Numbered from the stretch's first letter, positions 36,057 to 48,136 are shown. The stretch is 64,000 bases of DNA from Portulaca oleracea (GCA_029582165.1 CM055888.1:29651408-29715407), one strand, 5' to 3'. Notes: generated by a model from the letters alone, not told the origin. Translations and numbers: made by a program.

Positions 36057-36392
36057 TTGGGTTTTTTGGTTCTCCTCAATTCTCCTCAAAAGATGAACGG
36101 GTGCAAGTTAGTCGCCCAACCAATTCGTGCGATTTCCGGCAACCGTAAACGACATCTGGCGAACACAGTGCGATTTTCGGCAGATGAGGTGTTGCAGTTT
36201 TTGGGTTTTTTCTGTTTTGTGGGTAATTTTCGGGGTTTTCGTGGGGTGTCGACCGATGGGGTGAGGGTTTTGGCCAGAATTACAACTGTTGAATGTGTTT
36301 TTGTCAGTATAGGAAGCAAATTGTGCAATTTGATCATGGCGTCAAATGAAGTGAACGACCAAGAGATTGTACAGAGGAAGAACAATATGTAA
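36057..36392 (+). other. Candidate small exon-like ORF inside the MULE-like element
   Basis: A 111-codon frame follows a pyrimidine-rich, leader-like stretch with AAACCCTAA. An internal ATG at 36093 (MNGCKLVAQPIRAISGNRKR) is the more natural start. The frame runs up to GTAAGT at 36390, a consensus splice donor, so this may be a first exon. The product is not recognised. It could be a captured host gene fragment. Confidence 0.3.
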
Positions 36393-36499
36393 GTCCTGCT
36401 GCCTATGACTTCAATTCATCATTTTTGGGTGTTTGTTGTTCATTTCGGATCTGGGTAATGACATTAAAGCTGGAATCTATTAGTTGAGTCAAAGGAAAA

Positions 36500-39400
36500 T
36501 GGTAGTAAAATTGTTGTTCATGAATTATATTGTTGATGTTCATTATTGGATATGTGGAGTTTGGGAAGTGTAATTAGGGTTTTGTGATGGACATATCATT
36601 ATGGATTAAACATATTTGGTTGTGAATCACATAATAGCCTACTTTTCAGAATTTGACAATTATGTTCATTTTATTCATACTTGAAGTTCATTTATTAGTT
36701 TAATGTTCATGTACATTCTTCAGTTCTGAGTAATAGTTGTTGAATATATTGGGTTTGGTAAATGTTCACTTGTTGGTGTTTCATCGTAGCTTAGTGATCA
36801 GGACATAATCGCGAGATGTTCTTTCATCGATGTTTTGTTATCCCAGAATGCTTGATGTTCATCTCAGAATGTTTGATGTTCATTCCAAAACTACTTGTTG
36901 TTCATGTTATTTTTTATTTTGTTATTCATTGTAATTGTAAGTTGATGATCATTACAATTGTTGTTCATATCGTTTTGCTTGATGTTCATCCCAGAACAAA
37001 TGTTCATCTCAGAATGTGCAAAGGTGCAAGTGTTGCCACCGAGAAGAAAACAAGTGCAAGAAGGTGCAAGTGTTATGACCAAATAACAAACACACGACAT
37101 CAGGAAATGTCTAGAGCATTAAGGATGATCTATTCAAGTTCTTTTGAACATCAGTTGACTATAATTTTGGATTCATGATTGAACGATTGGAGTCTATGTT
37201 TTTTTTTTTAAACATAAAAACATACATTTGCTTTATGTTTGAGTTGATGTATTTTGATTAGATTCGGCTGAAGTATTTTCCATTAATGTACATGCGAAGC
37301 TGATTTTCAATATATATAAGTACTCATTACAACAAATGACTTGATGTTCGACTGATGTTCATGTTAATTACATGTGATGTTCATTTCGGTACCCTTGAGT
37401 ATCATTTGCATACAAATGATGTTCATTTCATTACCAAACTCATTCCCAATTGATGAGCATAAAATGCCTACCTAGTGTGCTAATTTCATCGATCATTGTC
37501 AAACTAAAAATGATGTTTATCTCAGTATGCCTTGATGTTCATTCCAGTATACCTGATGTTCATTTCACATTACCTTGATGTTCATATAAGTATGTCTTGA
37601 TGGTCATTCCAGGTTGTTACTAATTTCATCGATCACTGTCATTGAAAATGATGTTCATCTCAGTATATCTTGATGTTCATTCTAGTACACGTGATGTTCA
37701 TTTCACAATACATTGATGTTCATTTAAGTAGCATTACCCCATGTTTATTGCATTACTCCAACTGAACATGATGTTCATTACATTATCCCAAACCGTTCCA
37801 AACAAAAAGTAGCGAATACAATATTTTAATGTCCAACCAAATATAATAGGAGAAAACAATGTCTACTCAAAATGATACAAGGCTTTTCATTCTGTTCCAA
37901 TGAGTTGCTCTAGTTTGGACGATGTCCTTCAAGCGGTTTGCATCATGCATAATCAGGGTGTAGCAATATCTGCTCCTCAACACATCCAACAGCTCTAGCT
38001 TGCTGCAAAAAATTAGATGTTTCAACTGGTAAGTTAATGAATGATGAAATCAACGAATATGCATTAAGGACGTTTACTTACATCTTTCAGTATATATTTG
38101 ATCAGTTTGTGAAAATGAACTTCTGTAGACATGAAAATGAGCCTCAAGTTGTAGCTAAATGAACATCAAGTATTTTAGCTGTGAACATCAACTATTCTGT
38201 AATGAACATCACATGTATTATTGACAAATAACTTACATGCCATGCAACAGAATGCCCCTTACAATAAATATATATGTGACCATTTTGTGAAAAAGAACAT
38301 CTATAGACATGAAAATGAGCATCAAGTTGTAGCTAAATGAACATCAAGTATTTTCATTTGTGAATATAAACTATTTTGTCATGAACATCACCAGTCTGTG
38401 AAAATGAACATATATATACAATGAAAATGAACATCAGGTTGTAGCTAAATGAACATCAAGCTAAGTATTTTGTATCACATGTCACTTCATCGATTCAAAC
38501 TGAAATGAACATCTACATGAAATTAATATCTACATGAACATCAAGTTAAACTGAAATGGACATCAAGATAAACTGGCAATGAACATCAATTTAAGCTGAA
38601 ATGAACACCAGTTTGGTAGATTGAACAGTTATACACATAAAAATGAGCATCAGCATACAATGAACATCTACATATAATGAAAATGATTATTCAATTATTA
38701 TGCAAATGATCATCAAGTTACCCCTAAAAATGAAAACCAGTTTGAACTGAAATGAACATCAATTTGTGAGGATGAACAACTACACACATGAAAATGAACA
38801 TCAATGTGTTTCCAAAACAGAACACCAACTGTTCTGTAATGACCACAGGTTTTTCTGTTATGAACTCCAACTAACGCACGACCAAATTGTATAATAAAGG
38901 ACATCCACATACAATGAAATGATCATCAAGTCAAATTAAAATAAGCATCAAGATGTATCCAAATGAAATTCAACTTGTGAAAATGATCATCAAGGTTAAA
39001 TGAAATGAGCATCAATGTGTACCCTTCACTAACACACGACCAAATTGTTTTTTTTTTTTGATAAAACGACCAAATTGTTAAATGAATATCTATGTATAAT
39101 AAAATGATCATCCAGTTGATATGAAATGATCATTAACATAAATGAAATGATCATGACCAATTTATGAAAATGGAGATCTTCATACAATTAACTTCCTCTT
39201 CAGTGTCATCTTCGTGCACAATAATATCACCGATTGCAGCGGGTGTCACTTCCTCCACTACAACCGCCTCGTTCCCTTACATCCCAGGCTACACCGTAAG
39301 CGAACGTCATCATTAAACATGACCAAACTATATTCACTATACTTATGTTGGGGTTGAATTCGGCACCAAGACAATGACTCGTTCATCCGAGTTGTGCGTT

Positions 39401-40000
39401 GGCTCACTTGGCCTAACTCCATTTGCCCCCTCCCCCCGCTCGCATGTGTCCATGGGAACAAACAACAATGACGCTAACTTAAATCAAAAGAATACCATAA
39501 TCATATGTCGTAACCATAATCAGTATTCTTACATTGACTTTGGAGTTGGCACCATGACAATGGCTCTTTCTTCAGAACTCCGCACTGGCACACCTGTCCC
39601 GACTGCATCTAGCCCCCCTTCCCTACTGATCCAACAACAACACTTACTTAAATCGACTACAACAACAATCAAATCGCCTATATTAACACGAAGATGATGA
39701 TGCAGATGAACATGAACATGCAATTATTTCTTCTGTTTGTGCGGGTGAACACACCACGAAATGAACATCAGTTTGTGAGTGAACACAAGCTGTCACCATG
39801 AAATGAGCAACAACTAACATGAAATGAACATACAATAAAACAATCATCATATTAAAAATGCGCAGCATGTTGCATCAATATTCACCTGATGAACATCAAA
39901 ATCACCCTAAAATGGTCATCAATGTTTGTCCAAACACAATCCCAACTGTTCACACAAAAAACTATCCCCCGATGAACATCAATCGATGATATGAACAACA
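36500..40000. repeat. Dispersed TGATGTTCAT word array
   Basis: Dozens of copies of TGATGTTCAT and one-mismatch variants occur at irregular spacing. From about 36530 to 37790 they read on the plus strand; from about 38100 to 40000 they read as ATGAACATCA, the minus strand. Spacers are not homologous, so this is not a tandem satellite. The strand switch lies near the element centre (about 37800-38100). Confidence 0.85.
39036..39079. mobile_element. 16-nt insertion with a perfect 14-bp target duplication
   Basis: ACGACCAAATTGTT occurs at 39036-39049 and 39066-39079. The insert between is TTTTTTTTTTGATAAA, essentially the same insert as at 31628-31643. An unduplicated relative of the target (GCACGACCAAATTGTATAA) is present at about 38878, showing the pre-insertion form. 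Confidence 0.7.
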
Positions 40001-40147
40001 AGCCCTGATAATACAGTTAATTGATTCAATATATACAATGACTTACATCTCCTTCTTCCTTTCTATGACCTCCCCAGTTTCATGCATGCCTTTGGACGCC
40101 ATCCCGAATTCTTCAACTTCCCTTCTTACTCTATCAATAACACACCA

Positions 40148-40516
40148 TCAATTGTAGAATGAATAACAAAAATCCATCAGGTACCCCCAATTCTGAACAT
40201 TAAAAAGGCACGAAAAAACCCTAGAAAACTCGAAATTCGGTTTACCGAAGAAGTCGTCGTTCCTGGGTTTCTCCGTCTCCGGGTAAACTGCCACCGGAAT
40301 TAGAAAGTCGTGCCCTTCTTTCAGTCGCGCCGGAAACCTCGTCGGAGAACACAGTTGTCGTTCCTTCAACAGCTTCAATCTGACGACAATTGTGCCCTTT
40401 CTCCTCAATATGTGTTTTTCAAAATTTTTCACAATGATGGTGTTTGTGTTGGAAACTGACGACAGTAAACCCCCTCCATCAGCATGCAACTGCTTGATAT
40501 CAGAATGCCCTTTCAT
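40148..40516 (-). other. Candidate ORF at the right end of the MULE-like element
   Basis: A 122-codon minus-strand frame. The stretch 40400-40190 is G+C-richer than its surroundings and reads PTRFPARLKEGHDFLIPVAV. No domain was recognised. Like the left-end ORF it may be a captured gene piece or chance. Confidence 0.25.
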
Positions 40517-40703
40517 CTCCCTCTATCACGTGACCATACTAAAAGAAACAGTAATAAAAAAAACCCAACCAATCACCTTTTAGCATAAAAAAAAGAAATA
40601 AAGGTAAAAGAAATAATTAGACTCACCCTTGATTTGGGAATCAATGGCTAGGATTGCCCCTTCTTCTCTTCTCATAAAAACTCCCTTCTCATTATATCTA
40701 TTC

Positions 40704-40704
40704 C

Positions 40705-40776
<72 letters not shown>

Positions 40777-40862
40777 GTATGTATGTATGTATGTAGATAT
40801 AGACGCACACACGTGCACACAAACACACACATACACACAACAATATGTGTGTGTGTGTGTAC
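40704..40862. repeat. Compound TA/CA/TATG/GT microsatellite
   Basis: TA, then about 60 bp of CA, then TATG repeats and a mixed CA/GT section. Open frames across it are repeat artefacts. Confidence 0.95.
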
Positions 40863-40884
40863 AGACACCTACATACATTTTAAG

Positions 40885-41724
40885 CAGGGGCGGATTTAGA
40901 ATGGGGACACGTGGGGTCCTGTGACCCCGCTTTAAGAAAATCTAAACTTTTTTCTTTTATCTGGATGATAAAGAATAAATAAAGTGTATGACAACATGAT
41001 CATTAGCTAGTTGTCTTGGTTGAATGGTGAGCACCCCCTCTGGAATTGATGTCTTGATGATCAAGAGTTTGAGGTTTACTGCAATCAATTTTTGAAACTT
41101 TTTCACCTTTGTTAAAGTGGTTGAGTGTTCGATCATTTCCGCACAGCTCTATAAGTTGTCTAAATTTTTATTATCACTGATTTACAATTTCGTTCAACTT
41201 TATTATCATTTATTTACAATTCCCTTCAATTTTAGTTCTATTGTAAAGTAATTTGTTCAATTTTTTATTCGGTTTGGTATAACTGTGATTATATATTAAT
41301 TTGCTCTTCCCAAATATTGTTTACGGTTTATTTTGTTTGATTCTCTCTGAATTTTAGTTTAGTTTGTTCCATTTTTAATTTGTGTAGGTTTGAATGTGAT
41401 TATTTTGAATAACATTCGCTTGAACAATTGTTATTGTAGTACCTTTTTTCAGTTCTCCTTGAACATCGATTTATAGTGGGGGAAGATTGTCTACATTTTG
41501 GTTGTCATATCACGCTTAAACGTATTTTCACATGGAATTTGTTGTTTATAGAAACACATTTCAAATAAGTAATGATGATATCATGAAATACTTTGAAGTC
41601 ATCACGTCTCGTTGAGAATAACTATCCAAGAAAAAATCATATTGTTAAATTTTCTAATTTATTGATTTGACTTTTTTATGTTTGACTTTGAACCCGCTTA
41701 ATGTTATTTCTGGATTCGCCACTG
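40885..41724. mobile_element. 840-bp non-autonomous hAT element
   Basis: It starts CAGGGGCGGATTTAG and ends CTGGATTCGCCACTG, imperfect inverted termini of hAT style. ATTTTAAG (40877-40884) and ATCTTAAG (41725-41732) flank it with one mismatch. ACCCCGCTTTAAG near the left end and GAACCCGCTTAATG near the right extend the similarity. No transposase reading frame was recognised. Confidence 0.8.
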
Positions 41725-41732
41725 ATCTTAAG

Positions 41733-43031
41733 TATGACTTGTGCTTCAAAAGCACCCTATTTGTTCCTGCCCAAACACTGACTCTTATTGTTGTCACACT
41801 TTTGAGAGTACATTTGTCATATTTACAGGGAGTTGTGTTCCGTATGATGGTGACTAGAGCAGAGTGTTTTATGCTTGGTAAATTAACTGAGGATAGTGGT
41901 GATCATGAAAAATATTAATTATGACATGCAATAAAAAGATGCAAATGTTACGGTATCAATATTCAATGAACTAATCTATTTGAACAACCCAACCTATGAA
42001 TTCTAAAGAAGTAATAAGAGTGATTGATTGTACCATTAAAGTTCACCAAAACCATCTCTCAAGGTTCTATGACTAGTTTAACTATTCTAGCAACCTATTA
42101 TCATAAAGTTAGTCTAATTAAACCTTCCTTTGAGCTATTCACTTGTTCCGAAAGCATCAATTGAGTTTGGTCATTCAAGTTCTATAGGTTTTCAAGGCAC
42201 TATTAAAGGGCAAAGATTACGACCTCATTGATACACACGTTATTATACTAGCTCATTCACAGAGTCTATAATTCCACACCTTAATTTTTCTGAATAGTCA
42301 CTTTGTTAAGAGGATTAGAATGCTCAGACTTCAAAAAAGTTGGAGAACATAGATGTTCTTTTTTATTTGTGATTGTCACCTAGATTTCCATGCAAAAAAC
42401 ATTAACCATTAATATTTTGATTTATGTAATGGTTCATCCTATAAAATAGATGTGTAACAAATATATATTATTAAATATATTTTTTTATATAAATTTTATG
42501 GGGAAATTATTTATTAAAGAAAATGGGGTAGTAACCTTAAAACTTGGCTTCTTTTTCTTTTTTTTTTTTGCCAGAATTGTCCATCATTATTTTTAATAGA
42601 ATCAAATTTACAAGATTTTCCGGAGCATAGTCTTAGCTAAACAATGAGCCCCCCTCGCTTGTTGTCTAGGAACTTTACGAACCCTATATTCCATAAAATT
42701 ATGAAGCGTATGATTTATATTATAGACCAAGGAAAAACAGATAGCCCAACTATATACTAGATGGATCTTTGATTCTTTGATGAACATGACAGCTAGGGTC
42801 GAGTCAATGGCAATGTTGACAATTCAAACATTGTGACGCGCCACTTAACGTATAGTCATTGAGATTCCAATTCAGTTTGGACTGTTAATGTCGCTACTAC
42901 ATGCCCAATACTATTATTGTGCTCGCGTTCTCACTGGCAGATCTGGGGCTAAGCTCAGTGTGGCCACGGCCACCAGTAACACGAAAAAGAATAATATAAT
43001 TCAATATGATTCAGGATAAAGAAAATATAGA
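41733..43031. other. A+T-rich DNA with a possible RNase H-like fragment
   Basis: On the minus strand HNFMEYRVRKVPRQQARGAH followed by CLAKTM (about 42720-42620) resembles the end of the RNase H (RVT_3) domain found in plant LINE-derived sequences. Support is weak. The rest of the 1.3 kb has no recognised feature. Confidence 0.4.
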
Positions 43032-43036
43032 TTTTT

Positions 43037-43744
43037 TGTTGGAGTATTTCAAGAGTAAAGAGGCATAAAATATAAGCTATAAGCATAAGATCGACCGGAT
43101 AGGTCGAAGACAAGCTTAACAAGTAAAACAGACTCAACACGGATCGCTCGGCATGACACGACCCGTGTTGATGTGCAGAGAGCACAAAAATAGTTCACAG
43201 GATCAACACGGGTCGTGTTGGCCACAACACGGGCCGTGTTGACCTAACACGATCCGTGTTGATCACAGTCGGGATTGATTTTTGAAATCCCTTTGATTTA
43301 TGCCTCGTGTTGAAATGTATTTAGGCAGGTTTTTGGATGATATTGACTGAGAAATGAGTCATGATTTCTCATCAATATTATTCAACTCAATCCCTTGGAT
43401 TATGCCTAATGACTATGGAAAGGTTTGACTCCTTTTTTGGCTCCAAAGTTCACTATATAAGGAGAATGAATCTCACATTCATCCTCACTCCCTCATTCAT
43501 CTTCTTCTTCTTTCTAGAGAGCATCCAACACATTCTTAAGGTGTTGACTGCAACAACTCTTTGAGTCCTTTGAGAAATCTTGTAACTTTGCTTACAAGAA
43601 GTTAGGTTTTACCCTTGAGTCTATTCACGGTCTAGTGAATAAGTCTTAAGGGGAGACGGGCTTGCCCTCGATTCCTAGCCACCCAAGTGATCCCCCATCT
43701 TCCGTGGTTACTTTACTCCATCTCATTGTTCGTTATTTCCAACA
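43037..43744 (+). mobile_element. 5' LTR of the copia element
   Basis: 708 bp from TGTTGGAGTATTTC to TTATTTCCAACA. A TATA box (CTATATAAGG) lies near 43453. CACGG(N)CCGTG palindromes lie at 43157, 43207, 43228 and 43248. It is shorter than the 3' copy by one palindrome unit. Confidence 0.92.
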
Positions 43745-43746
43745 AT

Positions 43747-43763
43747 CTTAAGACTTATCCACT
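43747..43763 (+). promoter_or_regulatory. Presumed primer-binding position complementary to the element's own LTR
   Basis: CTTAAGACTTATCCACT lies two bases after the LTR, where a primer-binding site is expected. It does not begin TGG and does not match the initiator tRNA-Met end, but pairs at 16 of 17 positions with AGTGAATAAGTCTTAAG at 43634-43650 inside the LTR (also conserved in the 3' LTR). The gag ATG follows immediately at 43764. Confidence 0.5.
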
Positions 43764-44560
43764 ATGTCTCACTCCTTGAAAGACATGACCAACAACTTTC
43801 ACAAGTTGGATAAGTTTGAGGGGATCGATTTCCGTAGATGGAAAAAGAAGATGCACTTCATGCTCACCACTCTCAAGGTGGTGTATATGCTCACCGAAGA
43901 CGTTCCGGCGGAGGGTGATGATGAGAGGCGGAGCAAACAAGGTGTCGGCTCAAGATGGAAAACGACAACTACATTTGTGTTGGCCATATTCTCAACGGGA
44001 TGACGGATGCTCTATTCGACGTCTACCAAAACGTCGTATCCGCCAAGGAGCTTTGGGAGATGCTCGAAGCGAAATACATGTCGGAGGATTCTACAAGTAA
44101 GAACTTTCTTGTGAGCCAATTTAATAATTTTAAAATGGTTGAAGGTAGAAAAGTTCTTGACCAATTGCATGAAATTCAACATATATTAAGTAATTTTGTT
44201 CTACATAAGATCCATATAGATGAGGCCTATATTGTATCTTCAATAATTGGCAAGCTCCCCCCTTCATGGAAAGAAACTAAGAGAACCTTAATGCATTCTA
44301 AGGAACCCATATCTCTTGAGGGTTTGGCTAACCATCTCTGTATTGAGGAGGAATTGAGAATGTAGGATGTTACCAAGGAGAATCCCTCCAAGGTGCATGT
44401 GGTTCAAGAGAACACAAGAGGAACAAAGAACAAGAATAAGTTTGAGAACAAGAGCAACAAGAAACCAAAAATGGTTCGTTGGGAATGCGGCAAACCGGGT
44501 CACCCCAAGAGGGAATGTCTGGTTTGGAGGAAGAAACACGGGCTTTCGAACAACAACACT
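43764..44560 (+). pseudogene. Copia gag with zinc knuckle
   Basis: It starts MSHSLKDMTNNFHKLDKFEG with FRRWKKKMHFML, a typical copia capsid N-terminus. A frameshift near 43930-43950 moves to the frame with NDNYICVGHILNGM and SAKELWEMLEAKYM. A TAG at 44363-44365 interrupts the frame, which then continues. The zinc knuckle WECGKPGHPKREC has Arg (CGT, 44476-44478) where the first Cys should be. Confidence 0.88.
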
Positions 44561-46376
44561 AAGAATCATGGTGGTAAGAAAGAGTCCAATGGACCCTTCG
44601 TAGCCATGATTAAGGACCAAATTAATGTCGTTTCAAGCGACGATATTTGGTGGGTTGATTCGGGTACGGCTCGGCACGTTTGCATTGAACGCTCTCTCTT
44701 CAAGACTATCCAACCCACCGAAGAGGGGAGGAAGCTCTATATGGGCAACAACACCCCGGTTAAGGTGGAAGGAATAGGACAAGTTGAACTTGTATTCACT
44801 TCCGGAAAGACATTGATATTAAACAATGTGTATTTAGTTCCGGAAATATGTAAGAATCTTGTTTCGGGTTTTCTCTTAAGTAAGTTTGGGTTTAAGCAAG
44901 TGTATGAAGGGGACAACTATGTTTTGTCTAAGGGAGGGGTCTTTGTAGGAAAAGGCTATGCATGTGGTGATATGTTTAAGCTTAACGCTACAAGTGGCAA
45001 TAAGATTGATGTTTCCGTTTACTTGCTTGGTTCTTGTTTGAAATCTTCTCTTTGGCATTTAAGACTTGGACATGTTAATTACAATAAGATTAAGTACATG
45101 TCTAATCTTGACCTAATTCCAATTGTGGATGATAAGTTTGAGAAGTGTAGAACATGCATGTTAACTAAAATCACCAAGAATTCCTTTCCAAGTATTATGA
45201 GAAATTCTAAATTGCTTGAATTGATTCATAGTGATTTAGGAGATTTCCATAGCACTCCTTTTATAGGAGGGAAAAGATACTATGTGACTTTCATTGATGA
45301 TTATTCTAAGTATTGCCAAGTATTTCTTTTGCATTCAAAAGATGAAACTTTAGACAAGTTTAAAATATACAAGACTAAAAGTGAGTTACAATGTGAGGCC
45401 CAAATAAAAAGACTGAGATCCGATAGGGGTGGTGAATACTATGATCCAATCTATTTCCAAGGTTGTGGTGTGGTGCATGAGACAACGGCACCTTATACAC
45501 CTCAACAAAATGGTGTGGCCAAAAGGAAAAATAGGACATTAAAAGAAATGGTTAACTCCATGCTATCTTACTCCGGTCTAAGTGAAGGATTTTGGGGTGA
45601 AGCCTTATTAACGGCTTGTTATGTTTTAAATAGGATTCCTCTAAAAGGGAACTCTAAAACCCCATATGAACTTTGGAATAAAAGAAATCCAACTCTAAAG
45701 CATCTTAGAGTATGGGGGTATCGGGCCATTGTAAGGGTCCCGGAACCAAAGAAAAGAAAATTGGGAGAAAGAGGAATTGAATGCATCTTTATAGGCTATG
45801 CTTTTGAAAGCAAAGCCTATAGGTTTATGGTTATCGAACCAAATGACTACATAACGGTGAACACCGTAATAGAGTCAATAGATGCAATTTTTGATGAGAC
45901 TCGGTTCTCTTCAATTCCTAGACCCAAGGATGTCATTCATGACATGATTCCAAAGGATGCTTTTCAAGAAACTCAACAAGATGTTGAGGAAATAAGGAGT
46001 AAGAGGACAAAGAAATCCAAGGATTATGGCTCGGATTTCGGTGTCTATTTAGTAGAGGAAGATAGGAACTCTATTGAGTATAAGATTCCCTACATCTACA
46101 ATGTAGATGAAGATCCTAAAACTTTCAAAGAGGCCATGGAGTCACAAGATGCTTCTTTTTGGAAGGAAGCGGTACAAGATGAGATAGACTCCATTAAGGA
46201 AAATAATGTTTGGATTTTAGTAGATCTACCACCGGGATGTAAACCCATTACATCAAAATGGATTTTTAAGCGCAAAAAGAAAGTAGATGGTACCATAGAA
46301 AGGTTTAAAGCCCCGGTTAGTAGTAAGGGGCTTTACACAAAGATATGGTATCGATTACTTTGATACTTATGCACCC
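44561..46376 (+). pseudogene. Copia protease, integrase and start of reverse transcriptase
   Basis: One long frame holds the protease (WWVDSGTARHVC, Asp codon 44656-44658), the zinc-binding HLRLGHVNYNK…CRTC segment, and the integrase core (ELIHSDLGDFH; IKRLRSDRGGEYYD; PYTPQQNGVAKRKNRTL). The catalytic Glu of DD35E, expected after NGVA, is Lys (AAA, 45521-45523), so integrase should be inactive. The reverse transcriptase begins with WILVDLPPGCKPITSKWIFK; a frameshift after ERFKA (about 46310-46360) ends the frame at 46363. Confidence 0.9.
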
Positions 46377-47585
46377 GTGGCTAGGATTACAACTATAAGA
46401 GTATTTATAGCCTTAGCCACTATCTATAAGCTAGTAATCCATCAAATGGATGTCAAGACGACATTCCTAAATGGAGAACTAGAAGAGGAGGTGTATATAG
46501 AACAACCCGAGGGGTTTGTTGAAAAGGGTCATGAGAATAAAGTATGTAAACTCATAAAATCTTTGTATGGTCTAAAGCAAGCACCTAAGCAATGGCATCA
46601 TAAATTTGATGAAGTAGTGCTTGGATTTGGTTTTAAGATCAATGAGTCGGATAAGTGTGTCTATTCTAAGTTTGAGAATGGAAAGGGGGTGATTATATGC
46701 CTATATGTTGATGACATGTTGATATTTGGTACCGACATGGAACAAGTTGAGAAAACTAAAAGTTTTCTATCCGCTAAGTTCTCTATGAAGGACTTGGGAG
46801 AAGCGGATGTGATACCTGGTATCAAGATCATTAGAAATAATGATGGAATAAGTCTAACACAATCACATTATGTGGAAAAGGTGTTAGGAAAGTTTCATAA
46901 GAGCTCCTATGTGGCTACTACCCCATTTGATCCAAGCATCAAACTAAGTAAGAACAATGGGAGACCTTATGCCCAATTGGAGTACGCTAAAGTCATTGGT
47001 AGCCTAATGTATGCCATGACTTGTACAAGGCCGGATATAGCCTTTGCGGTAGGGAAGCTTAGTAGATTCACTAGCAACCCAAGCAAAGAGCATTGGCAAG
47101 CGATTAAGAGAGTTTTGGGATACCTAAAACTTACCCAAAACTATAGCTTGCGGTTTAAGGGAGAACCTTCGGTTTTAGAAGGATACTCCGATGCAAGTTG
47201 GATAAGTGACAAGGATGATTACACTTCAACCTCCGGTTGGGTGTTTCTACTTGGTGGAGGTGTTGTTTCATGGGGTTCTAAGAAACAAGCGTGTATTTCG
47301 GATTCCACCATGGCTTCCGAGTTTGTAGCATTGGCCGCCGCTTGCAAAGAGGTGGAATGGCTACGGAATTTGTTGTTGGAAGTTCCTCTATGGAGGAAGC
47401 CTATGCCTCCAACAACACTTTATTGTGACAACAATGCCACAATTGCAAGTGTTTATAAGGATGGAATTGTAGCGGTAAACTACATTAAGACAAGTGAGAA
47501 CTTGGCCTATCCTTTCACCAAAGGATTGAATAAGGAAATGGTGAAAAACTCATCAAAGGGGATGGGGGTTAGCCCAACCAAATGA
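46377..47585 (+). pseudogene. Copia reverse transcriptase and RNase H
   Basis: This frame holds IHQMDVKTTFLNGELEEEVY (first catalytic Asp), LYGLKQAPKQW, CLYVDDMLIFGTD (catalytic DD, about 46700-46720), and the RNase H region GYSDASWISDKDDYTSTSGW, MASEFVALAAACKE and LYCDNNATI. After NATIASVY the expected stretch of about 20 residues with the conserved histidine is missing and KDGIVAVNYIKTSENLAYPF follows, with Tyr in place of the usual Asp in LADPF. RT looks intact over this part, RNase H does not. Confidence 0.9.
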
Positions 47586-48136
47586 TTATCATCAACGGAG
47601 CTCCAACTCACGCTTGATACCTTAGTCAAGTCTTGAGTTCAATGGTCGACGACGTTGAATGATAATGGGAGCATCAATTATTCAAGTTATTTCATCCCAA
47701 GGACAAGGTGATGCTCAAGAGCCGTAATGTTCAAGAGGTTTGAGTCTTCGACTCATTAACAGACTTTGAATCGATGAGATGGGGAGCTCTATTACGGGGC
47801 GTAAAAGTCTGCCTATGCGAGGACGTGAAGTGGGCCGCTTCGGATAGCCTAGGGCTGGGCTTAATGGTTCTCGCGGAGGGTATGGGACACATGGACGGTT
47901 GTAAAATAGTGTCTTTATTTAAGCAAGGTTTTGGGTTGTGTGTGTGATATGTATCCAATTAGTCAAATAAGGATGTAAAAGTTCAAAGACTTGTCTACTT
48001 TATCATTCAGACTAATTGAAATTATGTACACTAAGTGAAAGTTCAAGTCGAAAGGCACTTTCACGATGCATAACAACTCCTCGATTTCTCGGGTGTTGAA
48101 TCTATTTCAAGTGGTACTCTTGAAATGGCGGGGGAT
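47586..48136 (+). other. Copia 3' untranslated region and polypurine tract
   Basis: About 550 bp of non-coding internal sequence. It ends GAAATGGCGGGGGATTGTTG at 48122-48141, where GGCGGGGGA is the polypurine tract one base before the LTR. Confidence 0.8.

Larger units (their letters stand above)
35736..40655. mobile_element. 4.9-kb Mutator-like element with 61-bp terminal inverted repeats
   Basis: 35736-35796 and 40595-40655 are inverted copies differing at one of 61 positions (outer sequence AATCCTAGCCATTGATTCCC). Such near-identity implies recent activity or constraint. No transposase was recognised, and no 9-bp target duplication is visible at these exact ends. Each end is followed inward by a G+C-richer, gene-like stretch (36080-36390 and 40190-40400), the middle by an A+T-rich region full of TGATGTTCAT words. 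Terminal length and layout favour a non-autonomous MULE. Confidence 0.75.

Noticed and set aside
36500..40000. Interpreting the TGATGTTCAT region as a CRISPR array or classical satellite
   Set aside because: Word spacing is irregular, spacers vary in length, orientation flips, and the host is a plant; it is not a regular repeat-spacer or tandem unit.
35727..40664. A 9-bp target duplication for the MULE-like element
   Set aside because: The 9 bp left of 35736 and right of 40655 do not match; the left end abuts another truncated element, so the duplication may be lost.
42600..42850. Calling a definite RNase H gene
   Set aside because: Only one short stretch resembles the domain end, with a stop soon after; evidence is too thin for a gene call.
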